A program made the position numbers and the translations under genes. A stretch of 64,000 nt of DNA from Hydrogenophaga sp. (lineage in GTDB: Bacteria; Pseudomonadota; Gammaproteobacteria; Burkholderiales; Burkholderiaceae_C), in assembly GCF_018780075.1 (NCBI RefSeq), contig NZ_JADMKB010000101.1, forward strand, positions 60,816 through 124,815, given 5' to 3'. Of this stretch, positions 44,489 to 53,447 are shown one piece after another. How positions within the stretch are numbered: position 1 is the stretch's first letter; every line of letters begins with the position of its first letter. A model generated the notes under the pieces. That model did no database searches, was not told the DNA's origin, and was given only the letters and a program-made list of their open reading frames with translations.

Positions 44489-45353
44489 TCTGCTTTCACA
44501 GGTAACCCAGGCCTCCGAAAACATGTTGCCCCTCGGGCGCTGGGTCAACGCCGGGGTGCAGCTGTTGCTGGAACATGGCGCCGCCGTGTTCAACGGCATC
44601 GGCCTGGTGGTTGAACAGTTCGCCCAGTGGGTCGAAACCGCGATGCTGTCCATCCCGTTCTGGCTGGTGATTCTGGTGGCGGTGGGGGTGAGCGTCCGCA
44701 GGGTGAGCTGGCGGTTCGGCACGTTCGTGGCGCTGGCGCTGGCGCTGATCGTCGTGACCGGGTTCTGGCTGCAGACCATGGTCACCCTGGCGCTGACGCT
44801 CTCGGCGACGTTCATCAGCCTGTTCTACGGCATCCCGCTGGGCATCTGGTGTTCGCGCGCGCCCCGCGTGAACGCGGTCATCCGGCCGATGCTCGATTTC
44901 ATGCAGACCATGCCGGCCTTCGTCTACCTGATCCCGGCGGCGATGCTGTTCGGTCTCGGTCGCGTGCCTGGCATCCTGGCCACGGTGATCTTCGCCATGC
45001 CGCCGGTGGTGCGCCTGACCAGCCTGGGCATCCGGCAGGTGAGTGCCGAGCAGGTGGAGGCCGGCAATGCCTTTGGATGCACGTCGACCCAGCTGCTGTT
45101 CAAGGTGCAGTTGCCCATCGCCCTGCCCACCATCATGGCCGGCGTCAACCAGACCATCATGATGGCGCTCTCGATGGTGATCATTGCGTCGATGGTCGGC
45201 GCCGGCGGACTGGGCAACGACGTGCTCGCCAGCATCCAGCGACTGGACATCGGCCTGGGGTTCGAGAGCGGGCTGGCCGTGGTGCTGCTCGCCATCATCC
45301 TGGACCGCATCACCGAGAGCTTCGGCGCGGCCCGAGAGAACAAGCAGAACTGA
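44481..45353 (+). CDS. cbcW: quaternary amine ABC transporter permease
   Basis: 290 residues of the ProW/OpuAB permease family: several membrane helices (FWLVILVAVGVSVRRVSW, VTLALTLSATFISLFYGIPL), the region MQTMPAFVYLIPAAMLFGLG, and the EAA loop RQVSAEQVEAGNAFGCTSTQ ahead of LLFKVQLPIALPTIMAGVNQ. Inner membrane. It works with the preceding ATPase as the only transporter core in the betaine locus. Confidence 0.92.
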   Translation: MSDLLSQVTQASENMLPLGRWVNAGVQLLLEHGAAVFNGIGLVVEQFAQWVETAMLSIPFWLVILVAVGVSVRRVSWRFGTFVALALALIVVTGFWLQTMVTLALTLSATFISLFYGIPLGIWCSRAPRVNAVIRPMLDFMQTMPAFVYLIPAAMLFGLGRVPGILATVIFAMPPVVRLTSLGIRQVSAEQVEAGNAFGCTSTQLLFKVQLPIALPTIMAGVNQTIMMALSMVIIASMVGAGGLGNDVLASIQRLDIGLGFESGLAVVLLAIILDRITESFGAARENKQN

Positions 45354-45372
45354 GCCGCCAAGCGAGCGAACG

Positions 45373-46431
45373 ATGACACACTTCACCGTCGATTCCTCCC
45401 TCACCCGCGAGGCGCCTGTCCAGGAAGGCTTCCATGTGGGCTTCGTCCTGCTCCACGACTTCTCGATGATCGCCTTTGCCAACGCGGTCGAGACGCTTCG
45501 CATGGCGAACTACATCAGCCGCCGCACGCTGTACCGGTGGACGGTCGTCCAGGCCGAGCCGTCGCAACCGGTCGCCAGCAATGGCTTGACCGTCTCGTCG
45601 AACGGCAGCGCCGAGGACCTGTCGTCCTGCAACCTCGTGCTGGTCTGTGGTGGCCTCAACATCCGCCAGGTCACCACCGATCCAGTGCGCCGGCTGCTGC
45701 GCCAGTGCGCCGCCCGGGGCGCCGCCATGGGCGCCCTGTGCACCGGGTCGTTTGCCCTGGCCAGCGCGGGATTGCTGGACAACCACCGCTGCGCCATCCA
45801 CTGGGAAAACCTGGCGGCCATCAGCGAAGAGTTTCCCAAGGTGCGGTTCACGCCCGAGGTCTTCATCTTCGACCGCGACCGCATCACCTGTTCGGGTGGC
45901 ACGGCACCTCTTCACATGGTGCTTCACCTGATCCGCGGACACCATGGGCCCAAGCTGGTGATGGCCGTGTCCGAACAGTTCATCGTGGAGCGGCTGCGCG
46001 CCAGCAGCGACCGCCAGCGCATCCCGCAGCCCGAATGCATCGGCCCCGGCTACCAGCACCTGACCGAGGCTGCCGAGATCATGGCCGCCAACATCGAAGA
46101 GCCACTGTCGCTGATCGAGCTGGCGGGCCTGGTCGGGCTGTCGTTGCGCCAGCTCGAACGCCTGTTCAACCGCTACTTCAGCATGAACCCGGCCCAGTAC
46201 TACATGAACCTGCGGCTGCGCCGCGCCCAGGAATTGCTGACGCACAGCAGCCAGCCCATCATGCAGGTCACCGTGGCCTGCGGCTTCCAGTCGTCGTCGC
46301 ACTTCTGCAAGGCCTACCGCAGCCTGTTCGGCCACGCCCCCAGCGACGAACGTCGCCAGCAGGCCGACAAGGCGAGTGCCGGCCGCACCATCGCGACGAA
46401 GAGCCCGCCCAGGCTGGTCCGGGTGGCCTGA
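45373..46431 (+). CDS. gbdR: GbdR-like AraC family transcriptional activator
   Basis: 352 residues: an N-terminal DJ-1/glutamine-amidotransferase-like sensor domain (about 20-195; VGFVLLHDFSMIAFANAVET, GALCTGSFALASAGLLDN) and a C-terminal AraC double helix-turn-helix (about 235-325; LSLIELAGLVGLSLRQLERL, VACGFQSSSHFCKAYRSLFG). This layout and the position in the gbc/dgc locus match GbdR, which in pseudomonads activates betaine and dimethylglycine genes. The 35-bp boxes before glyA and choX are its likely targets. Confidence 0.88.
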   Translation: MTHFTVDSSLTREAPVQEGFHVGFVLLHDFSMIAFANAVETLRMANYISRRTLYRWTVVQAEPSQPVASNGLTVSSNGSAEDLSSCNLVLVCGGLNIRQVTTDPVRRLLRQCAARGAAMGALCTGSFALASAGLLDNHRCAIHWENLAAISEEFPKVRFTPEVFIFDRDRITCSGGTAPLHMVLHLIRGHHGPKLVMAVSEQFIVERLRASSDRQRIPQPECIGPGYQHLTEAAEIMAANIEEPLSLIELAGLVGLSLRQLERLFNRYFSMNPAQYYMNLRLRRAQELLTHSSQPIMQVTVACGFQSSSHFCKAYRSLFGHAPSDERRQQADKASAGRTIATKSPPRLVRVA

Positions 46432-46547
46432 CCCGCAGGGGTCCCCTGCCGCCGCCACACAACTCGGCGTCGCATCGAGGCAAGTCGCTTCTCCTCAATC
46501 TGCAAAAGTGGCAGGGGGATTCCCCCCATCCAACAGAGGAGACAACC

Positions 46548-47750
46548 ATGTCAGCCAACCGCGGTGTCGTGTACCTGGGCCAGGGCCACGTCGAGGTCCA
46601 GTCCATCCCTTTTCCCGAACTCCTGAACCCGATGGGGCGCACCGCCCAGCACGGGGTGATCCTGAAGGTGCTCACCACCAACATCTGCGGCTCTGACCAG
46701 CACATGGTGCGCGGCCGGACCACCGCCCCGGCCGGCCTGGTGCTGGGCCACGAAATCACGGGTGAGGTGCTCGAAGTCGGGCGCGATGTCGAGACGCTGC
46801 AGCGCGGCGACATCGTGTCGGTGCCGTTCAACGTGGCCTGCGGGCGCTGCCGCACCTGCAAGGAACAGCACACCGGCGTCTGCCTGAGCGTCAACCCGTC
46901 GCGCGCGGGCGGCGCCTATGGCTATGTCGACATGGGTGGCTGGATCGGCGGCCAGGCCGAATACGTGATGGTGCCCTACGCGGACTTCAACCTGCTGAAG
47001 TTCCCCGATCGCGAACAGGCGGTCGAGAAGATCCGCGACCTGACCTGCCTGTCCGACATCCTGCCCACGGGCTACCACGGCGCCGTGACGGCTGGTGTCG
47101 GCCCGGGCAGCACGGTGTACGTGGCCGGGGCAGGCCCCGTGGGTCTGGCGGCGGCCGCATCGGCGCGGCTGCTGGGCGCGGCCGTGGTCATCGTCGGCGA
47201 CGTCAACCCGGCCCGCCTGGTGCACGCGCGCAAGGTCGGCTTCGAGACCGTGGACCTGTCGCAGGACGCCACGCTCGGTGAGCAGATCGCCCAGATCCTC
47301 GGCACCACCGAGGTGGACTGCGCGATCGACGCGGTGGGCTTCGAGGCGCGCGGCCACGGCCACGCCGGCTCGCAGGAAGAGGCCCCGGCCACCGTGCTCA
47401 ACTCGCTGATGGAAGTGACGCGCGCGGCCGGCAAGATCGGCATCCCGGGTCTGTACGTCACGGAAGACCCGGGCGCGGTGGACAAGGCGGCCAAGAGCGG
47501 CTCGCTGAGCATCCGCCTGGGCCTGGGATGGGCCAAGTCGCACAGCTTCTTCACCGGCCAGACACCGGTCATGAAATACAACCGCGCGCTGATGCAGGCG
47601 ATTCTGTGGGACCGGATCCACATCGCCGACGTGGTGGGCGTCGAGGTGATTGCCCTCAAGGACGCACCCAGGGGCTATGCGGCCTTCGACGCCGGTGCGC
47701 CGAAGAAGTTCGTCATCGACCCCCACGACCAACTGAAGCTGGCCGCCTGA
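46548..47750 (+). CDS. fdhA: glutathione-independent formaldehyde dehydrogenase
   Basis: 400 residues, zinc-dependent medium-chain dehydrogenase. Catalytic zinc ligands lie in TNICGSDQHMVRG and LGHEITGEV; structural zinc cysteines in CGRCRTCKEQHTGVC; Rossmann VYVAGAGPVGLAAAASARL. The GWIGGQAEYVMVPYADFNLL segment and length fit the Pseudomonas putida-type enzyme with tightly bound NAD. It detoxifies formaldehyde released by GbcAB and DgcAB. AGAGGAG precedes the ATG; it closes the plus-strand locus. Confidence 0.92.
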   Translation: MSANRGVVYLGQGHVEVQSIPFPELLNPMGRTAQHGVILKVLTTNICGSDQHMVRGRTTAPAGLVLGHEITGEVLEVGRDVETLQRGDIVSVPFNVACGRCRTCKEQHTGVCLSVNPSRAGGAYGYVDMGGWIGGQAEYVMVPYADFNLLKFPDREQAVEKIRDLTCLSDILPTGYHGAVTAGVGPGSTVYVAGAGPVGLAAAASARLLGAAVVIVGDVNPARLVHARKVGFETVDLSQDATLGEQIAQILGTTEVDCAIDAVGFEARGHGHAGSQEEAPATVLNSLMEVTRAAGKIGIPGLYVTEDPGAVDKAAKSGSLSIRLGLGWAKSHSFFTGQTPVMKYNRALMQAILWDRIHIADVVGVEVIALKDAPRGYAAFDAGAPKKFVIDPHDQLKLAA

Positions 47751-47781
47751 CCCACGAACTGACGTCGTCCGCGTCAGGCCG

Positions 47782-47809
47782 CCCACCGCCGTTGTCCGGC
47801 TGCGGTGGG
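47782..47809 (+). terminator. hairpin after fdhA, possible terminator
   Basis: CCCACCGC (47782-47789) pairs with GCGGTGGG (47802-47809). No T-run follows, so termination here would be weak or factor-dependent. Confidence 0.4.
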
Positions 47810-47844
47810 TGTCGATGCCCTGGCGACGGATGGCATGGGGCTGC

Positions 47845-48315
47845 TCACCCGTGTTGCTGCAGGTTCTCCCTGACCCGCTGCAACAGCCCCATGAGCTGCT
47901 GGACCTCGCGTTCGCTCATGCCGCGCGTGGCCACCGACGCCAGCGCTTTCTGGCGCTGCTGCATGAGCTTGTGCAAAGCCTGTGCCTCTTTCGACAGCGA
48001 CAGGCGCCACACGCGGCGGTCGGCTTCGTCGGGCACCGCCAGCAACAGGCCCTTGTCTTTCAGACCGCCAATGAGGCGGGCGACCTGGCCCCTGTCGCGC
48101 CCCGCGTGGGTGGCGAGGTCGCTCTGTGTGGCACCGGGATGGCGGGCAAAGTAGCCCAGCGCCTTGCCCTCCATCGGGCTCAGGTCCCGGGGCTGGTCCA
48201 CCTCGCCGCGCAGCAGCTTTGAACGGAAAGCGTGCACCACCGCGTGCATGGCCTCCAGCACATCGCTGTCGGGCGAGATACCCACTTTGCTGACATTGTC
48301 ATCAATTTTGGTCAT
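47845..48315 (-). CDS. MarR family transcriptional regulator
   Basis: 156 residues from ATG 48315; a start six codons upstream (48333) is also open. Winged-helix MarR core: ATQSDLATHAGRDRGQVARL, IGGLKDKGLLLAVPDEADRR, VWRLSLSKEAQAL with the wing. It is divergent from a siderophore-interacting flavoreductase, with inverted repeats covering both starts (48298-48336), so it probably represses itself and that gene. Signal unknown. Confidence 0.87.
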   Translation of the reverse strand: MTKIDDNVSKVGISPDSDVLEAMHAVVHAFRSKLLRGEVDQPRDLSPMEGKALGYFARHPGATQSDLATHAGRDRGQVARLIGGLKDKGLLLAVPDEADRRVWRLSLSKEAQALHKLMQQRQKALASVATRGMSEREVQQLMGLLQRVRENLQQHG

Positions 48316-48336
48316 GATTGATGACATTATCAATCA
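48298..48336. promoter_or_regulatory. MarR operator region
   Basis: TGATTGA (48315-48321) and TCAATCA (48330-48336) form an inverted repeat with an 8-bp spacer; GTCATCAAT (48298-48306) and ATTGATGAC (48317-48325) form an overlapping one. The first covers the MarR start codon and a minus-strand -10 (GATAAT), leaving little or no leader. The AT-rich block stands out in a GC-rich surrounding. Confidence 0.65.
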
Positions 48337-48349
48337 ATTCACTCTATCC

Positions 48350-49087
48350 ATGTCCATCACTTCCCCCGTCCGTCGCGTTGAGCGGGTCCGCCACGAACTT
48401 GTCCGGCGCGACGTCCAGGTCGCCCGCGTTGAAGCGGTCAGCCCCCAGTTCCTCGCGGTCACGTTCGCTGGCGCCTCGCTCGACGGCTTCACCTCGCTCT
48501 CGTTCGACGACCACCTCAAATTCATGTTTGAAGGTCCTTCAGGCGAGGTGCACCGGCGCGACTACACCCCCCGCCAATTCGATGCGGCGCGGCGCGAGCT
48601 GACCATCGAGTTCGCCCTCCACGCCGGAGGCCTGGCCAGCGACTGGGCCCGCCAGGCCCAGCCCGGCATGCCGGCCACGGTCGGCGGGCCACGCGGCTCC
48701 ATGGTCATCCCCACCGACTTCGACTGGCACCTGCTGGTGGGCGACGCCACCGCCCTGCCCGCCATTCACCGCCGGCTGGAGGAGTTGCCCCCGGGCGCCC
48801 GCGTGCAGGTGATCGCCCACGCGCCCATGCCCGACGACCAGCGCGCCATGTCCACACGCGCTGATGCGCAGGTGCGCTGGGTGCCATCGGCCGACGATCT
48901 GGTGAGCGCTGTTCGCGAGCTGGACCTGCCCGCTGGCGAGGGCTTCGTCTGGTGCGCGGGCGAGGCCGCGGTGATGGCCCGCATGCGTGACGTGCTCGCC
49001 ACCGACAAAGGCCACCCGCGAGAGGCCATGCGCGTGGCCGCCTACTGGAAGGTCGGTGCCGAAGGGCACCACGAAAACCTGGAGTGA
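48350..49087 (+). CDS. siderophore-interacting protein (NAD(P)H-dependent ferric-siderophore reductase)
   Basis: 245 residues. An N-terminal FAD-binding domain (RRDYTPRQFDAARRELTIEF, ASDWARQAQPGMPATVGGPR) and a C-terminal SIP domain (WHLLVGDATALPAIHRRLEE, GEGFVWCAGEAAVMARMRD, VAAYWKVGAEGHHENLE) define the ViuB/YqjH family, which reduces ferric siderophores in the cytoplasm. The ending HENLE is characteristic. Controlled most likely by the divergent MarR regulator (compare yqjH/yqjI in enterics, a different regulator family); no Fur-type box was noted. Confidence 0.9.
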   Translation: MSITSPVRRVERVRHELVRRDVQVARVEAVSPQFLAVTFAGASLDGFTSLSFDDHLKFMFEGPSGEVHRRDYTPRQFDAARRELTIEFALHAGGLASDWARQAQPGMPATVGGPRGSMVIPTDFDWHLLVGDATALPAIHRRLEELPPGARVQVIAHAPMPDDQRAMSTRADAQVRWVPSADDLVSAVRELDLPAGEGFVWCAGEAAVMARMRDVLATDKGHPREAMRVAAYWKVGAEGHHENLE

Positions 49088-49110
49088 GTGGCCGCTGAAG
49101 CCACGGCGCT

Positions 49111-49746
49111 TCAGCGCAGCATGAGTTCGATGCGCCGCTGCAGGCGCGCCGCCTCGTCCGCCGCACCCGCCGCCTGCGCACGCTGCTGCTGGACCTTGAG
49201 CCAGGCCAGCAAGGGACGGCGCCAGCCGCGCGCCGACGCGGTGTCCACCGCCGCCTGCACGGTCGTCGGCGTGGCCGCACCGCGTCTCAACAGCACACCG
49301 GCCGCCACCAGCCGCGCCAGCGGGTCTTCAATGACCGAGACATCGCTCTGACCAGCCGACACGAGGCCGCGGTGGGCCGGTGGCAGCAGGGCCGCGTCGG
49401 CCGCCTGCGCGTTGCCCGCCAGGTAACGCGCGTAGGCCTGTTCGGCCGGCGCCGCATCTGCGGCCAGCGCATCGAAACCGGTGCAGGCTTCCAGCTCCAG
49501 CGCCGCCACCCGCGTGGCGCAGCGCAGCAGCTCCAGCCGCGCCAGCAGGTCGGGCCGCGCGGTGCGCGCCACTTCGGCCCGCGCCCGCGCAAACTCCGCC
49601 ACCTCGATCCGGCTGTCGCCACTGAGCCAGGCCTCGGTCGCCCGCTCCGAGCTGCCCTTGGCGTTCATCTGCCAGTCCGGCACGGGCGTGCTGGAACAGG
49701 CCGCCAGGGTCAGACCCAGCAACACAGGAAAACAACGCGCGACCAA
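49111..49746 (-). CDS. putative lipoprotein, function unknown
   Basis: About 211 residues if it starts at TTG 49746 (LVARCFPVLLGLTLAACSS), which gives a short lipoprotein signal with lipobox LAAC. The in-frame ATG at 49866 would instead translate a repeat element, so I prefer the TTG, though it lacks a clear Shine-Dalgarno. The mature protein is alpha-helical and Ala/Arg-rich with TPR-like spacing, and has no recognised domain. It follows the MCE and MlaE genes and may belong to the same envelope system. Confidence 0.62.
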   Translation of the reverse strand: MVARCFPVLLGLTLAACSSTPVPDWQMNAKGSSERATEAWLSGDSRIEVAEFARARAEVARTARPDLLARLELLRCATRVAALELEACTGFDALAADAAPAEQAYARYLAGNAQAADAALLPPAHRGLVSAGQSDVSVIEDPLARLVAAGVLLRRGAATPTTVQAAVDTASARGWRRPLLAWLKVQQQRAQAAGAADEAARLQRRIELMLR

Positions 49747-49770
49747 TGAAGAAGCGGCCCAATCGGAAAC

Positions 49771-49862
49771 ACCGTGGAACCGGCTTCGCCGGGCCACTGG
49801 TGTTGCCCCCTTGAGGGGGGATGCGGCTACGCGCAGCGAGCAAGCAACGGGGGTGTCTCTTG
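49771..49862 (-). repeat. GC-rich intergenic repeat, type 2, after the MCE gene
   Basis: On the minus strand it starts about 7 bases after the MCE-gene stop (GACACCCCCGTTGC) and ends in GCCGGTTCCACGG. It shares CCGTGGAACCGGCT and GCCGGGCCA with 25361-25465 and contains a CCCCCTTGAGGGGG hairpin. Confidence 0.78.
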
Positions 49863-50891
49863 TCATGGAAGATTTATCTCCGAATCGCGCTTGAACGGCC
49901 ACTTGCGGTTGAGGTCGTTGATCAGCGCCTCCACCTTGCGCAGGCTCGAGTCCACCTCGCCGCGCAGGCTGGCCAGGTCGGTCGTGGCCTCGCGGGTGTT
50001 GGCGGTGATGGCCTGCGCGTCGATCAGCAACTTGTCGACCTTCTGCAGGCTGCCGCGCGCCTCGGCCAGCATGCTGTTGAGCTGCTGCACGGTGGTGCGT
50101 GCGTCGGCCACCAGCCCGGTGTCGCCGCCCGTGCCGCCCGGGCCACTGCCCTGGCCAAACACCTGCTTGTCGGCGTTGGCCACCAGCGAGTCCAGCCGCT
50201 TGACCAGCCCGTCGGTGCGCGCGAGCACGGCGTTGGCGTTGCCCAGGGTGACCGTGAGCTGCTTCGCATCGTCGTCGTTGCCCATGAGCAGGCCCATCGC
50301 GCCCTGCGGCCCCTTGAGCCGCTCGGTGGCGATCTGCACGTTCGCCAGCGACTGCTGCAGCGGCGCGTCGGCCTTGGTCATGTTGTTGAGGTTGTCGAGC
50401 AGGTCACGCACCTGGGCCACCAGCTTGGGGATCTCGGCCGCCGCGTCGCCGCGCAAGACCTGCCGCACCGCCCCGTCCTCCAGCGGCGGGTCGGTCAGGA
50501 TGCCGCTGTAGGCGCGGATCTTGGTGCCGCCGACCAGCGCCTTTTCCATGGTGAAGATGCTGGAACTGCGCAGCCACTTCGCGTCTTTGGTGGGCACGTC
50601 CACCAGGATGCGCACATTGCCGTCCTCGGCCAGTTCCAGCTGCGCCACCCTGCCGATGGCGAAACCGGCGAAGGTCATGTCCATGCCCGCCACCACGCCC
50701 TCGGAGTCGTCGGACATCAACACCAGCCGCTGCGTGCGCTCGAAGGCGCCGCGCGCGTACATCACGTACAGCGCCGAGCCCACCACCAGGATCAGCAGCA
50801 GGAGCAGCAACAGCGCGGCCTTGACCTCGAGGTTCTTCACCGGCGGCAAGGGGTCGAGAACGGGGCCGTTGGGTGGCGTGGGTGTGGGCAT
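49863..50891 (-). CDS. MlaD/MCE-family lipid-transport protein
   Basis: 342 residues. A single N-terminal membrane helix (AALLLLLLLILVVGSALYVM) anchors one MCE domain (about 50-140; LVLMSDDSEGVVAGMDMTFA, GFAIGRVAQLELAEDGNVRI), followed by a long helical, coiled-coil tail (about 170-330). It binds phospholipid in the periplasm on behalf of an Mla-type ABC transporter. Separated by 20 bases from the upstream permease. The ATPase normally encoded with it is not in the window. Confidence 0.85.
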   Translation of the reverse strand: MPTPTPPNGPVLDPLPPVKNLEVKAALLLLLLLILVVGSALYVMYARGAFERTQRLVLMSDDSEGVVAGMDMTFAGFAIGRVAQLELAEDGNVRILVDVPTKDAKWLRSSSIFTMEKALVGGTKIRAYSGILTDPPLEDGAVRQVLRGDAAAEIPKLVAQVRDLLDNLNNMTKADAPLQQSLANVQIATERLKGPQGAMGLLMGNDDDAKQLTVTLGNANAVLARTDGLVKRLDSLVANADKQVFGQGSGPGGTGGDTGLVADARTTVQQLNSMLAEARGSLQKVDKLLIDAQAITANTREATTDLASLRGEVDSSLRKVEALINDLNRKWPFKRDSEINLP

Positions 50892-50911
50892 GGTCGGAAC
50901 CGGAAGGTGAA

Positions 50912-51718
50912 TCAATAGTAGTTGCCCATCAGGGACACCACCTCCAGCAGCAGGATCACCGAGAGCAGGCGCGCGAACTCGGTGATGTCGCTGCGGCGCG
51001 TGTAGCCGCCCTGGGCGTCGCGCTGGGCGCTGGCGGCCATGGGCACGAAGGCCACGGCGAGGCTGAAGAACACGGTCTTGAGGGCAAAGATCAGCGTGAC
51101 CGCCGGCGAGAACACGCTGCCCACGCTGCGGTTGTAGTCGGCCAGTGCCCAGGGGGAAAAACCGTACACGTTCAGGTAGGTGAGGACCAGCGCGATGAAG
51201 CAGCTCAGCGCGGCCAGCAGCAGCACCGAAAACACGCCCGCCAGCGCGCGCGGCAGCATGTCCACCCTCAGCAGCAACTGGCGCGGCCGGCGGCCGCCAC
51301 GGCGGTGCTCGTCGGCCAGCAGGCGGCGGATGCGCTGCGACTCGGGCATGGTGTAGCGCACCGCCACGAAGAGCGCCGCGTACAGCGGAATCAGCTCCAG
51401 CACCAGCGTGCGCACCAGCACCTCCAGGGCATATTGCGATAGGCCATAGCTCAGCGCCGTGGCCACCACGATGCGGATCAGCACCAGGCTGACCAGCGCC
51501 GAGAGCACCAGGAACCAGGTCAGCAGCGGCGCGCTGGCGCGGTAAAGGTGCGCGATGATCGCGTGGCGCTCCTCGGGTTCGTCGTAGCTCGACGGCGAGA
51601 GCGACAGCACCACGATCTCGGCGCCGATCAGCAGCACCTGCCACCAGGCACCCCAGGCGGACAACACTCCTCTGCCTGAGCGCAGCAGCGTGTCGTGCAT
51701 CGAAGCAAGCAGGTTCAT
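50912..51718 (-). CDS. MlaE-family ABC transporter permease
   Basis: 268 residues from ATG 51718. Membrane helices and the MlaE-type region (APLLTWFLVLSALVSLVLIR, IVVATALSYGLSQYALEVLV, RTLVLELIPLYAALFVAVRY) identify a lipid ABC permease. The C-terminus has VTLIFALKTVFFSLAVAFVP. It pairs with the following MCE protein. No ATP-binding gene is adjacent, so the complex either borrows one from elsewhere or the operon has been split. Confidence 0.85.
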   Translation of the reverse strand: MNLLASMHDTLLRSGRGVLSAWGAWWQVLLIGAEIVVLSLSPSSYDEPEERHAIIAHLYRASAPLLTWFLVLSALVSLVLIRIVVATALSYGLSQYALEVLVRTLVLELIPLYAALFVAVRYTMPESQRIRRLLADEHRRGGRRPRQLLLRVDMLPRALAGVFSVLLLAALSCFIALVLTYLNVYGFSPWALADYNRSVGSVFSPAVTLIFALKTVFFSLAVAFVPMAASAQRDAQGGYTRRSDITEFARLLSVILLLEVVSLMGNYY

Positions 51719-51872
51719 GCGGCGGATCATAGCGGCGCGACCTGTGGGCGTCATGCAGGTGACAGCGGGCTCCCCCTGCTGGTGAAAACGCCATGGCCGC
51801 GCGCGCGGTTTGTGGGTTCAATGCCTTCCATCGTGCCCGCATTCGTGGGCACCGCTGTAACAGGAGGCATCC

Positions 51873-53447
51873 TTGACCGACGTTCGACCCCACCCCATCG
51901 CCCCCGCCGTGCGCCGCCAGACCATCGCCGACGCCCTGCACCGCACCGCCCAGCGCCTGCCGGCCAAGACCGCCATCACCTGCGGTGCCACGACCTGGAC
52001 CTACGCCGAGTTCAACGCCCTGGTCTCGCGGCTGGCGGCGGGCCTGAACAAGATCGGCGTGGGTGAAGGCGACAAGGTCGCCGTGCTGGCGCGCAATTCA
52101 CACGGCTTCGCGGCGCTGCGTTTTGCGCTGGCACGCCGCGGCGCGGTGATGGTGCCGATCAACTTCATGCTCAAGGCCGATGAGGTGGCTTACATCCTGC
52201 GCCACGCGGGCGCCCGCACGCTCGCCACCGACAGCGGCCTGGCCGGGCTCGCGCGCGAGGCCTCGGCGCTGGACACGCAGGTGCAGCAGTTCGTCTGGCT
52301 GCCCAGCGAAGACCCCAGCGAGCCCGCCGCCGGCATGCACCGGTTCGACCAACTCGCCGCCTGCACCGAGGCCCTGCCCGAGGTCGCGCTGGGCAGCTTC
52401 GACCTGGCCCAGATCGTCTACACCAGTGGCACCGAGTCCACGCCGAAGGGCGCCATGCTCACGCACGACGCCGTGCTCTGGCAGTACGTGAGCTGCGTGA
52501 TCAACGCCGAGATCGCCGAGACCGATCGGGCCCTGCACGCCCTGCCGCTGTACCACTGCGCGCAGCTCGACGTGTTCTTCGGCCCGGCCATCTACATCGG
52601 CAGCAGCAACGTCATCACCAGCAAGCCCACGCCCGACAACCTGCTCGCCCTGCTGGAGCAGCACCAGATCACCAGCTTCTTCGCCCCACCCACGGTGTGG
52701 ATCGCGCTGCTGCGCTCGCCCCTGTTCGACGCGGCGAAGTTGAAGCACCTGACCAAGGGCTACTACGGCGCGTCCATCATGCCGGTCGAGGTGCTGAAGG
52801 AACTGGCCGCGCGCCTGCCGGCCGTGCGGCTGTGGAACCTGTACGGCCAGACCGAGATTGCGCCGCTGGCCACCATGCTCGGCCCGGACGACCAGCTGCG
52901 CAAACCCGGCTCCTGCGGCAAGGCGGTGCTCAACGTGGAAACGCGCGTGGTCAACGACGCGATGCAGGACGTGGCCGTGGGCGAAGTCGGCGAGATCGTG
53001 CACCGCTCACCGCACCTCATGCTCGGCTACTTCAACGACCCCGAGCGCACGGCGGCCAGCTTCGAGGGCGACTGGTTCCACAGCGGCGACCTGGCCGTGA
53101 TCGACAGCGAAGGCTTCATCACCGTGGTGGACCGCAAGAAGGACATGATCAAGACCGGCGGCGAAAACGTGGCCAGCCGCGAGGTCGAAGAAATGATCTA
53201 CCGCCTGCCCGCGGTGAGCGAGGTGGCCGTGATCGGCCTGCCCGACCCGAAGTGGGTCGAGGCCGTGACGGCGGTGATCGTGGTCAAGGCCGGCCAGCAG
53301 CTCACCGAAGACGAGGTGCTGGCGCACTGCAACGCCCACATGGCGACCTTCAAATGCCCGAAGCGCGTGGTGTTCACCGAGGCGCTGCCCAAGAACCCCA
53401 GCGGCAAGCTGCTGAAGCGCGAGCTGCGGCGCAGCCACGCCCCGTGA
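51873..53447 (+). CDS. long-chain acyl-CoA synthetase / AMP-dependent ligase
   Basis: 524 residues. TTG at 51873 is the start, supported by AGGAGG at 51862-51867. ANL-superfamily motifs: P-loop IVYTSGTESTPKGAMLTH, A5 NLYGQTEIAP, A7 GDWFHSGDLAVI, A8 DRKKDMIKTGGENV, and the terminal catalytic lysine in KNPSGKLLKREL. It activates a carboxylic acid, probably a fatty acid, as CoA thioester. It ends flush against the convergent CYTH-CHAD gene. Confidence 0.9.
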   Translation: MTDVRPHPIAPAVRRQTIADALHRTAQRLPAKTAITCGATTWTYAEFNALVSRLAAGLNKIGVGEGDKVAVLARNSHGFAALRFALARRGAVMVPINFMLKADEVAYILRHAGARTLATDSGLAGLAREASALDTQVQQFVWLPSEDPSEPAAGMHRFDQLAACTEALPEVALGSFDLAQIVYTSGTESTPKGAMLTHDAVLWQYVSCVINAEIAETDRALHALPLYHCAQLDVFFGPAIYIGSSNVITSKPTPDNLLALLEQHQITSFFAPPTVWIALLRSPLFDAAKLKHLTKGYYGASIMPVEVLKELAARLPAVRLWNLYGQTEIAPLATMLGPDDQLRKPGSCGKAVLNVETRVVNDAMQDVAVGEVGEIVHRSPHLMLGYFNDPERTAASFEGDWFHSGDLAVIDSEGFITVVDRKKDMIKTGGENVASREVEEMIYRLPAVSEVAVIGLPDPKWVEAVTAVIVVKAGQQLTEDEVLAHCNAHMATFKCPKRVVFTEALPKNPSGKLLKRELRRSHAP

